In this document: positions 55,959-64,000 of the stretch, one piece after another
Numbering within the stretch: position 1 is the first letter of the stretch
Layout: every line of letters starts with the position of its first letter
Origin: Carya illinoinensis
Taxonomy: Eukaryota; Streptophyta; Magnoliopsida; Fagales; Juglandaceae
Assembly: GCF_018687715.1 (NCBI RefSeq)
Contig: NC_056758.1
Location: 7,648,501-7,712,500, forward strand
DNA: 64,000 nt
Reading direction: 5' to 3'
The notes under the pieces: model-generated
Database searches by the model: none
Seen by the model: only the letters and a program-made list of their open reading frames with translations
What the model was told of the DNA's origin: nothing
Program-made: the position numbers and the translations under genes

Positions 55959-56990
55959 CGTGGATAAGTCTTTCTAGATGCGTATTATTTTTGGACTTCT
56001 TTCGTTTATGGTCTCTTAGAAGTTTTGGGATAGGCGCTGTTAAATTCAGTATGAAGATAAGGTTGACACAGTTGAATCAGTTTGGCACGTTATTAAATTA
56101 TGATTCCATCGTATTATGGATCTAATTATAAAAGTTTCTTTTGTTTCTACTTAGGATGTTGCTATATTAAATAGGCTGGATATTCTAGTTTTACCACCTA
56201 AACCTAAGAAGGTTCATGTGGTAAGATGGACCCAGTCTCATCAGGGTTGGGTCAAACTTAATACTGATAGTAATAGTTTTGGTAATCTTAATATTTCTGA
56301 CACTGAGGGTGTTATACGAGATGATGGTGGTAGGTTACTTGCGGCTTACTTTATGTCCTCGGGCTTGGGTTCTAACAATTTTGTTGAAATGAGAAGTTTA
56401 TCGGAAGGGGTTCGTAGGTGTTATCATCTCGATTATTTCCGGGTTGAGATTGAGATTAAAACTAAGGATCAATGCAATATCTGGTACTTAGAAGATTTCT
56501 GGAATGAATTACATGATTCTTTTAATTGCACGGAATATATTGTAAATCACTTTTTTCATGAAGGAAATGCTATGGCTGATTTCCTTACCAAGCGTGGAGC
56601 TAAGGGTTTGAACTCAGATTGGTCTATGTTGCCTAGTACTTTAAGAGGTCTTTTTTTTTATGAACAAAATTGACATTCCTTATTTGCAGGTCTCGTAATG
56701 TTGTGCCTGGTAAGTTGTTTTTATTTGGTTTGATTATTTTATTATCCTTATGTGCTTGGATTTTTCTGTAGGTTTCTTGATTGCCTTGAGTTGGTTTGTT
56801 GTAATTTTCTTTGTCTTTCTTTTTGGCATTGTATTTGGAAGTTTCTTTTTTTGATGCATGAGTTTTAATTTTTCAAGTTTATTTGTATCTCCTAAGTGTC
56901 TGGTTAAAACTATGATTTTCCTCTAGCATAAGTGAGGGCTTTTAATAAACTTGGGGTACCGTCATTTTCCATTAAAAAAAAAAGACAAAA
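55959..56990 (+). pseudogene. LINE 3' remnant: RNase H domain and poly-A end
   Basis: The frame 56218-56673 (151 codons) reads WVKLNTDSNSFGNLNISDTE, GVIRDDGGRLLAAYF, FVEMRSLSEGVRRCYHL, VEIEIKTKDQCN, then HFFHEGNAMADFLTKRGAKG. This is the RVT_3-type RNase H found at the 3' end of plant L1-clade ORF2 and in host-like RNase H genes. The catalytic Asp-Glu-Asp positions read D (NTDSN), E/M (VEMRSL) and K in place of D (EIKTKDQ), so at least one acid is lost. Upstream 55970-56217 is decayed ORF2. Downstream the 3' UTR ends with TTTTAATAAACTTGGGGTAC and an A-run at ~56980. It is 5' truncated. Confidence 0.8.
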
Positions 56991-57296
56991 AGAGATAAAC
57001 TAGCACGATTCTAAAATAATATTATAATTAAATATTATTAAAATATTATTTTCTAATATTATTATTGTTTTAAAATTTGAAAAAGTTGAATTACTTGTTG
57101 AATTTTGTATATAAATTTATTAAAGTTGTAATGATAATGTAATGGGGTTTTCCCCTCGTGCTAGAGGCTTAGTGCACAGGCCCAAATGTGAAGGGGGCTG
57201 AGGTCAGTCGGGCAGTCCATCATAAACAAAGGAAGAAGGAACATGACAACTTGGCATCCCTCTATAGAACTTAATCTCATGTAGCTTTGAGCATAC

Positions 57297-57927
57297 TGTT
57301 GGGAATGGACCGAACAAATAAAGGCTAAGTTGAAGTAAATAATAGCGGAAGCAACAAAACGAAAAACAAGCACACAAAGAACACCAAGATTTAAGTGGTT
57401 CAGCTCAATGTGAGCCTACGTCCACTGTCGGGGTCGGTTTCAACAAATTCACTATGAACAAAGATGGAGTACAAGAGTATTGATCACAAAATCCTTAATC
57501 CTAAAGCCCCAATACACCTAATGGACTCTTAGGATTGTGTACAAAAGGATTCTCAAAACTCTCTCTAACTTGGCTGCTGAGGTCTCTCCAAAATGAAGAA
57601 AAAATGATGTATTTATAGCACAAGGCGCTAATTCAGAACATTCGCTCGAGCGGAAGTCAAGCGAAGTGTCGAGCGCACGTTAGGGTTGCATTCTCGCTCG
57701 AGCGGACAGTCGAGTGGAGGTCGAGTGGAACTCTCTGGAAGATTTCGCTCGAGTAGACAGTCGAGCGGAGGTCGAGTGGAACTCTCTGGATGAGTTCGCT
57801 CGAGCGGAGGTCGAGCGGAACCTTAGCTTGAGCCATGGTCGAGCCACAGTTGAGCCAGGGTCAAGCAACAGTCAAGCCAAGCCTCAAAAAATACATTTTT
57901 AGCAGGAAATCAAGCCAAAACTCAACA
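57297..57927 (-). repeat. LTR of the deleted Copia element (3' in element sense)
   Basis: 631 bp. It contains repeated CTCGAG / TCGAGCGGA words. It has one extra unit of ~45-50 bp (GTCGAG..GGAACTCTCTGGA type, about 57718-57765) compared with its partner. Otherwise it is nearly identical to it, so the insertion is young. Confidence 0.95.
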
Positions 57928-58978
57928 AATCTCCACCTTGGCTTGAATTCCATCAAGCCTAAACAAAAAGCCAATAACCAAGGAATCGATTCCCACCAAC
58001 AAATCACCAAAGGGGAATCACAAACCCCGAACACAACGTCTATCCTTGAAGAACTCAATTTCCACCCAAAAGTCTTCAATACCATTGACAGTTTGACCAA
58101 ATCACAAGCTTGGTCCTAATGAAGAATCAACCTCTTCACACAAAAGGCAACGCACCACTAAAACAGACTACTTACTTGAACAACGACTTCTGAATACACA
58201 CGGAGGCTAACAACAAATATTCTTTGCCAAAATAAGAACACCTCAAAGTCTGCATGAGCATATCCCAAAGGTGACTAAACTGTTTCCTCTATCTACCAGA
58301 TGAAACTGTAGACTTGCTCTCACTGTACGCTAATGCCAAAATCAAAATCATACTTAATTTCAATAGCATGATCTAGAGTACCACCTGCACTCTGTTATGA
58401 AGCTCTCCCAACAACTCCACCTTCTTGCTATAACCATACTCTCCTTTCCTGTGGAAACAACAACTGAAAAACAGATTGTAAAGAAGAGAAGGTTCACCCA
58501 ATAGCAAGTTGTGTCGACCTATTCACCCAAATCTGTAGACAAGCCTAGCAAATCCAAAAGCATACTACAGGCTCTCACACAAGAGTCCGACTCATTCCAT
58601 TCAACTACTCCATTTCTGTGGAGTGGACCCAACTGTATAGTATGAACAACGCTCTTCCTTCTTGTCTGTAGATCACTAGCCTTCACAAATGCTTGAAAAC
58701 ATCAAACACATCACAAAACAAGGATAAACAAATCCAGACTCTTCTTCAAATGGTCATCAACAAATATGAGTACAAACAGGGCACCATATCACACTAGATG
58801 TACCCCCAAAAAATCATAAAGACATAAACTCCAGTAAACCTGATTCAGCACTGCTTTACAAGAATACAATGCAAACAAACAAATCAAACTTTTCTGTCTT
58901 CTGATTACACAAAGCAAAAAAAAAATAAAAAAATTGCCTACTCATAAATGACCATACTCGTTCACCTATATGGCACAA

Positions 58979-60234
58979 TCACATATGCCATAAATGAGTA
59001 ATATCTGAATCTGGAACATCTGAAGATGCTCCACCAATCACTGTACTGCCCTGAAGAAAATAAAGACCATCTGTCTTCTTCCCTGTCATTACCACCGAAG
59101 AGCCCTTGTAGACTCGAATGACTTCACCTCCAGCTGAATACTGGTAACCAAAGGAGTCAAGAATGCCCAAAGATATAAGATTTTTCTTCAAAGATGGAAT
59201 ATGCCGAACGTCAGACAAGATTCTAACGATTCCATCATACATCTTAATCTCAACTGAACCAATCCCAACAATATCACAAGCCATATCATTTCCAACCAAA
59301 ACGGAGTCACCGTTGATTGATTCATAGGTAGTGAACCAATCTATCCTGGAATACATATGGAATGACAAGCTGAATCTATGACCCACTTGTTACCAAAGTG
59401 ACCACTAGAGCTGCTGACTGCTAGGACAATATCAGAGTTGTTAGACTGTTCAACGCTAACAACATTGGAGGAACTTTTACTTTCCTCCTTCAATCTGGGA
59501 CACTCATTCTTGTAATGACCAAACCTATGACAGTAGTGACATTTAACATTTTTCTTGTTAAATTTAGAGCTACTACTGGAATTACTCCCACCATAATCCG
59601 AACCTCTTCCATTAGATCTACCACCAGAGGAATATTTCACAAACAAACCATCGGCTTGATTGTTTGTGCCTTGTACACCCAATTTTGTTCTCAACTCCTT
59701 AGAGTTCAAAGCAGATTTTACATCGACCAAGGAGATGGTATCTCTACCATACAACATTGAGTTCACAAAACTTTCAAATGATACCGGTAACGAACACAAC
59801 AAAATTAATGCTTGATCCTCATCATCAAGCTTAATATCAATATTCCTTAGATCCATAATAGTTTTATTAAATTCATCTAGATGATCGGAAATAGGAGTAC
59901 CTTCCCTCATCTTGAGAGTGTATAGTCGCTGCTTCAAATACAAACGGTTGGTGAGCGATTTTTTCATATACAAGCTCTCAAGCTTGGACCAAAGACCGAA
60001 AGCGGTCTCCTCATCAGCAACCTCCCCCAAAACTCCATCTGATAGTGACAACAAAATGACACTATGTGCCTTCTCATCTTCTTCTCTTGACGATGCAGGA
60101 GAATCCTCGGATACCTTCCCTTCCAAAACTTTCAACAAGCCTTGTTGTCGTAACAAAGTCTTCATCTTGATGCGCCATAAGCTAAAGCTGTTTTGACCGT
60201 CGAATTTCTCCACTTCAAACTTTGCCATAGCCAT
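58979..60234 (-). pseudogene. Copia gag plus protease/pre-integrase start, one frameshift
   Basis: 60234-59341 encodes 297 residues: MAMAKFEVEKFDGQNSFSLW, LWSKLESLYMKKSLTNRLYL, LPVSFESFVNSMLYGRDTIS, and a CCHC knuckle CHYCHRFGHYKNEC (~residues 233-246), then WVIDSACH, the start of protease. 59386-58979 continues in another frame with DWFTTYESINGDSVLVGNDM and LSDVRHIPSLKKNLISLGIL, and stops right after HLWHM, the start of the gag_pre-integrase motif. Gag is otherwise intact and could be translated. Everything after LWHM has been deleted. Confidence 0.92.
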
Positions 60235-60276
60235 TCCTCAAGATTTTGCAAAGAGCTTGACGCTCTGATACCAGTT

Positions 60277-60857
60277 TGTTGGGAATGGACCGAACAAACA
60301 AAGGCTAAGTTGAAGTAAATAATAGCGGAAACAACAAAACGAAAAACAAGCACACAAAGAACACAAAGATTTAAGTGGTTCAGCTCAATGTGAGCCTACG
60401 TCCACTGTCGGGGTCGGTTTCAACAAATTCACTATGAACAAAGATGGAGTACAAGAGTATTGATCTCAAAATCCTTAATCCTAAAGCCCCAATACACCCA
60501 ATGGACTCTTAAGATTGTGTACAAAAGGATTCTCAAAACTCTCTCTAACTTGGCTGCTGAGATCTCTCCAAAATGAAGAGAAAATGATGTTTTTATAGCA
60601 CAAGGCGCTAATTCAGAACATTCACTCGAGCGGAAGTCGAGCGAAGTGTCAAGCGCACGTTAGGGTTGCATTCTCGCTCGAGCGGACAGTCGAGCGGAGG
60701 TCGAGCGGAACTCTCTGGATGAGTTCGCTCGAATGGACTGTCAAGCGGAGGTCGAGCGGAACCTTAGCTTGAGCCAGGGTAGAGCCAGGGTCAAGCAACA
60801 GTCAAGCCAAGTCTCAAAAAATACATTTTCAGCAGGAAATCAAGCCAAAACTCAACA
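60277..60857 (-). repeat. LTR of the deleted Copia element (5' in element sense)
   Basis: 581 bp, adjacent to the primer binding site. Differs from the other LTR mainly by the missing tandem unit and scattered point changes. Confidence 0.95.
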
Positions 60858-61252
60858 CATACAAGTGGGCACAAATTGCGAAGAGTCCTTGATCCTCTAA
60901 TTGATGGGGAAGGAAGAGTCTAACGGCGTGCATACATAGATGAACACATCCTTATGACACAGGGCATGAGCGCCTGACCACAAAAATCCGATATAAAAGG
61001 CAATCTTTAGGTATTAGGAAAGCTCTCTGAACTCTCTATTCACTTGTAACAAACTCTAAGACAATACTGACTTTAGTATCGGAGACTCCACGGCCACCAC
61101 CACCACCACCGTCTCATAGTATTTTCTATGTTTGCAAGCCTATAAACCGAAGACTTGAGTTGCTGAGAGCCTAGCTCAAAAGCGTGCAAAACATGATGTT
61201 AACAAATGATATGAGATGAGTAGAGATGAACTCTCAATCCAAACAGAGTCTT

Positions 61253-62652
61253 ATAATTTTGGAGCCCCTTCACCTTCAAATTATCATTCATTTCTCATTT
61301 TACATCCTAAAGTAGAAAAAAGCTTAAATCTGCACTATAAACTGTAAATATGTTCCACTTAATTTCCACTTTATATTTATATGATCTGGCCATTACGATT
61401 CTAGTATTCTACCCAAAGTTTTATTGAATGTTGCTAGTTAGAAACTACACAATAGGCCGAGAAAAAGAATAATAAATGATGCTAATTTTTCTCTGGTGAA
61501 GGTTCTTAAATAAGTCAGTACCTTACACGTTTGCACACAATTCTTACAGATCGAAATAGTAGTCGGCGGCCATAGCGCACTAAACATAATTTCATTATAA
61601 TAATGACATACTTGGAGGGAAAAATTGATCAAAATATTAATACTATTGTTATGTTTTCATCTGCGGAAGAGAAAAGGTGAAGATCCTAATTGAATGGGCC
61701 CTGTGATCAGCAGGGTGTGTACATCCAAGTTTATCTAACACGGAAGTTCACAATGGACCAGGAAAAGCTGAAAAGAAAAATTCCTGTTAGGATGTGAAGA
61801 CATTCTCTCACCCCACCTATACTAGTCTCCCGTCTCATACACAACGAGCAAAAGAATATTTGGCACATCGAAAATGATGAGAAAAGGTTGCAGCCTGCAG
61901 GGTAAAGTAGATGATTACTATGCGTAATATCCCATTGCGAACAGGAATTAAGATGAACGAGATCCCACATTTTTTTTTTAGAGGAATAAGCACTTGCTCT
62001 TTATAATATTTCAAGTGATTCCATTTATTTTTTAAAGTAACTATGACTTTAAACTTTCCCATTCTTCACAGTTCTGTAGCAAACGCTTTTTAAACCATTA
62101 TTCAAAGTTCATGGACCTATATAGACAGATAAGAGAATCTTGGAGTCTTCATCATTATATCGAGAGGGAAGCTTCTTTTAAATGTTAATCACGGTACGCA
62201 ATTCTACATGAGCAAGTTCTCGCGTGTCTGGACCATATGTATGTATCACAAAAGACATGCATACGAACATGATTGCCTATGAGAATCCGAACGATTCTTA
62301 TCAAAATGATCGCCTGTGAGAATCCGATTTTCCAGAGAAAGAAAGTATAACATGGCTTAATAAGACTTATAATTATTGATGCATCTTTATTTTAAAAATG
62401 TTTTAATGGTCGTGTCATACATGCATCAAGAATTACAAAAGTGCAGATATTCTAAACTACAGATAACAAGCATGAACTATTTACAAGTTATAAGATGCAT
62501 GTCTCACGCTACAAAGAACTCAAACTTAAAAGTAATACCTTAAAACAAAATCTTGATGCAATCATGAAGTTTAGGAGCACAATTCTCAGAGCCACATTTA
62601 CCCAAGGACCAACAGAAAACGACAGGGTCAAGGGTACATTTTACGAAAGTAC
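61253..62652. other. Intergenic and 3' UTR of the MAP kinase gene
   Basis: No gene supported. 62400-62652 is presumably the kinase 3' UTR. ATCGCCTGTGAGAATCCGA and ATTGCCTATGAGAATCCGA (~62271 and ~62310) form a short direct repeat. Confidence 0.5.
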
Positions 62653-63336
62653 CTATGCAATGGCAGATGCTGCTTCAGGATGGTAAAGCAGCATCTCATT
62701 CAACATCATCTCCCTAATCATCTGTTCCCCCAAAGTTTCATCTATGTCGAGATTAATTGGGACCTGGGCAGGAGGATTGTTTCTTGGATCATACAACCCT
62801 GACATGTAAGGGTGTTGGAGTGCCTCAGTGACAGTAATTCTCTTAGTTGGATCAAACACAAGCATCCTTTGTAACAAGTCTATAGCCAAAGGATCAGCTT
62901 GGGGGTATAAACGGGAAAATTGCATCCCCCTTGAAAAGGGCAGTGCTTTGATGAACTTACGGGCCTTGGGATTGTCAATGAATTCAATATCAGCTTGGTT
63001 TTGGCTGCCAAGAACATTGATAATCAGTTTCAGCTGGTTGAGGCACTCTGTTCCTGGGAAGATTGGTTTCCGACCAAGAATTTCAGCAAAAATGCATCCC
63101 ACAGACCACACATCGATGGAGGTTCCATAATTGTCACAGCACAACAGGAGCTCTGGTGCACGGTACCAGCGAGTGACAACATACTCTGTCATGAACTGAC
63201 CATTGCCTCCACTAGTTCGTGCCAGCCCAAAATCACAGATCTTTAAGTCACAATTAGCATTCACAAGGAGGTTCCCAGGCTTCAAGTCCCGATGAAGGAT
63301 GTTTGCTGAGTGAAGATATTTGAGCCCTCGAAGCAA
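62653..63336 (-). CDS. Group C MAP kinase (MPK1/2/7/14 type), last exon only
   Basis: The last exon starts at 63336 after an AG acceptor (phase 0, [10 protein letters not shown]) and ends at TAG 62653. It encodes 227 residues, the C-terminal ~60 % of the kinase. It shows the catalytic loop [17 protein letters not shown], the activation loop with the TEY dual-phosphorylation motif ([17 protein letters not shown]), [20 protein letters not shown], the MAPK insert ([14 protein letters not shown]...[11 protein letters not shown]) and [10 protein letters not shown]. The short tail ends [13 protein letters not shown]. The FMTEY context, [18 protein letters not shown] and short tail fit group C. It would be phosphorylated on Thr and Tyr by a MAPKK, acting in cytosol and nucleus. 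The ATP-binding lobe (G-loop, catalytic Lys) lies in an exon beyond 64000. No damage is seen. Confidence 0.93.
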   Translation of the reverse strand: MLRGLKYLHSANILHRDLKPGNLLVNANCDLKICDFGLARTSGGNGQFMTEYVVTRWYRAPELLLCCDNYGTSIDVWSVGCIFAEILGRKPIFPGTECLNQLKLIINVLGSQNQADIEFIDNPKARKFIKALPFSRGMQFSRLYPQADPLAIDLLQRMLVFDPTKRITVTEALQHPYMSGLYDPRNNPPAQVPINLDIDETLGEQMIREMMLNEMLLYHPEAASAIA

Positions 63337-63604
63337 CTATTATGTGTAATACGAGTGATCAATTAGTAGTAAGAATATTGATAATCAGAAATTAACTAAA
63401 CTTTATATGGTTAGGGACATATTAGATATTAGCAATGAAAGACCAAGACCAACATTCCTCAGAGCATATTGAGTAAGATGCATAGAGGAGAATGCAGGAG
63501 GAATAATAGGAACCTCTTAAGTATTGCTTTTTTGCATCATATTGGACACTAGCATGACTACTAGAGGAAGTCACTCTAGGAGTAGAGGAGCACTCGTTAA
63601 TTAG

Positions 63605-63636
<32 letters not shown>

Positions 63637-64000
63637 CGGCGCGCAAAAAAAAAAAAAAAAACAAGTGAATCACAAAAGAACCTGGTCTTTACAATGAAAC
63701 TAGAAGCATGTACAGTAAAAATAACACCTTTTATAAACAAGGCTGAATTGTAGAACTGTGAATTGGTCTACTTTTCCAAGAAAAAAAAAAGTTGTTTGAT
63801 CTACACTTGCACACCTAAAGCATTGCTATATTATTGTTTTTTCACTCTATAGTATAACAGGAATCCAATGGTATAAGAACCGAGCAAGGACAAGCATCAA
63901 AATCATGAACTATCATGAACTTTGATTGTAAAACAGTACTTGCTGCTTCAACACCAATATGAATCAACATGCCAATTCCAATTTCATTGTTCCTAGCACT
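63337..64000 (-). other. Intron of the MAP kinase gene, to window end
   Basis: No kinase coding frame is present. It contains a run of ~29 C followed by GCGGCGCGC and a run of ~18 A (63606-63661), which will make any open frame here an artefact (poly-Gly). Confidence 0.7.

Larger units (their letters stand above)
57297..60857 (-). mobile_element. Copia LTR retrotransposon, internally deleted, with perfect CATAC TSD
   Basis: LTRs 57297-57927 and 60277-60857 start TGTTGGGAATGG and end AAAACTCAACA. CATAC lies at 57292-57296 and again at 60858-60862. Beside the right LTR the minus strand reads TGGTATCAGAGCGTCAAGC (60274-60256), an initiator-Met PBS, so the element is on the minus strand. A purine-rich CCAAGGTGGAGATT precedes the other LTR. 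Only gag and the protease/pre-integrase start remain. Integrase, RT and RNase H are absent, and 57928-58978 is non-coding. Confidence 0.96.
57137..61204 (+). mobile_element. Solo-LTR-like insert inside the MITE, itself split
   Basis: After removing the Copia element (57297-60857 plus one TSD), ~500 bp remain. They run from TGTAATGGGGTTTTCCCC (57138) to GCAAAACATGATGTTAACA (61204), with TG...CA ends, a TATAAAAG box (~60992) and a CT-rich transcribed-like part. The flanks share AATGATA (57130-57136 and 61205-61211). No second LTR or coding region occurs, which suggests a solo LTR. The left boundary is uncertain by 1-2 bp. Confidence 0.6.
57005..61252. repeat. MITE family A copy split by nested insertions
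   Basis: The left half 57005-57136 has TATTATAATTAAATATTATT, TTTGAAAAAGTTGAATTACT and AAAGTTGTAATGATA. The right half 61205-61252 resumes with AATGATATGAGATGAGTAGA and ends CTCTCAATCCAAACAGAGTC. Joining at the shared AATGATA gives a normal family A element, so everything between is a later insertion. Confidence 0.75.

Noticed and set aside
63422..63673. Poly-Gly minus-strand ORF
   Set aside because: It is the translation of a C homopolymer within the MAP kinase intron.
1..64000. CRISPR arrays, bacterial operons, tRNA or rRNA genes
   Set aside because: Regular repeats present are microsatellites, a minisatellite or LTRs; the sequence is plant nuclear DNA and I saw no tRNA cloverleaf or rRNA segment.

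Overview
The window is nuclear DNA of a woody dicot. It is AT-rich and intron-bearing, and genes are sparse in a dense bed of LTR retrotransposons, LINEs, MITEs and microsatellites. A recurring short element (AGATGAGATGAG-type ends, GTTTGG/CCAAAC borders, AT-rich core with a TTGAAAAAGTT-like motif) resembles elements I associate with Fagales, possibly Juglandaceae. That placement is an impression, not a search result.

Five host protein genes are supported. (1) At 1-1092 (+) is the 3' end of an LRR receptor-like protein. (2) At 11542-13896 (-) is a complete five-exon cinnamyl-alcohol/mannitol dehydrogenase-type zinc alcohol dehydrogenase. (3) At 24368-27408 (-) is a two-exon CWC21/SRRM2-type spliceosomal protein with a long Ser/Asp/Arg-rich tail. 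(4) At 43687-44175 (-) is an intronless group S1 bZIP transcription factor (bZIP11 type). Its leader carries a conserved sucrose-control upstream ORF at 44323-44448, which was not called as a gene because it is too short. (5) At 62653-63336 (-) is the last exon of a group C MAP kinase (MPK1/2/7/14 type) whose 5' exon lies beyond the window.

The rest is layered mobile DNA. 2.8-8 kb: old LTR-like repeats, a TRIM-like element, a tandem duplication and a decayed Copia pol fragment. 14.6-20.1 kb: a Copia element (-) with 5-bp target duplications (TATTT). It is scrambled internally and interrupted by a plus-strand TATA-ORF-polyA unit encoding an unrecognised 141-aa coiled-coil protein. 20.1-23.4 kb: an LTR/PBS remnant and a decayed L1-type LINE (+). 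27.55-34.41 kb: a nearly full-length Ty3/gypsy element (+) inserted 141 bp upstream of the CWC21 start codon, separating that gene from its native leader and promoter. It carries a poly-A retroposon and a 139-bp CACTA-type MITE. 34.4-43.7 kb: AT-rich DNA with MITEs, a 31-bp minisatellite and a TAGGGGTG-bordered element. 50.0-51.1 kb: a 1,035-bp hAT-type element with an 8-bp target duplication. 56.0-57.0 kb: a LINE RNase H remnant. 57.0-61.25 kb: a three-level nest, in which a MITE is split by a solo-LTR-like insert that is itself split by an internally deleted Copia element (CATAC duplications).

The host genes look unrelated to each other: perception, phenylpropanoid or sugar-alcohol redox, splicing, sugar signalling and MAPK signalling. 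They do not form a cluster. The strongest regulatory stories are the sucrose-responsive uORF on the bZIP and the retrotransposon-displaced promoter of the splicing gene. The antisense ORF inside the Copia element is the item I cannot explain from known families.
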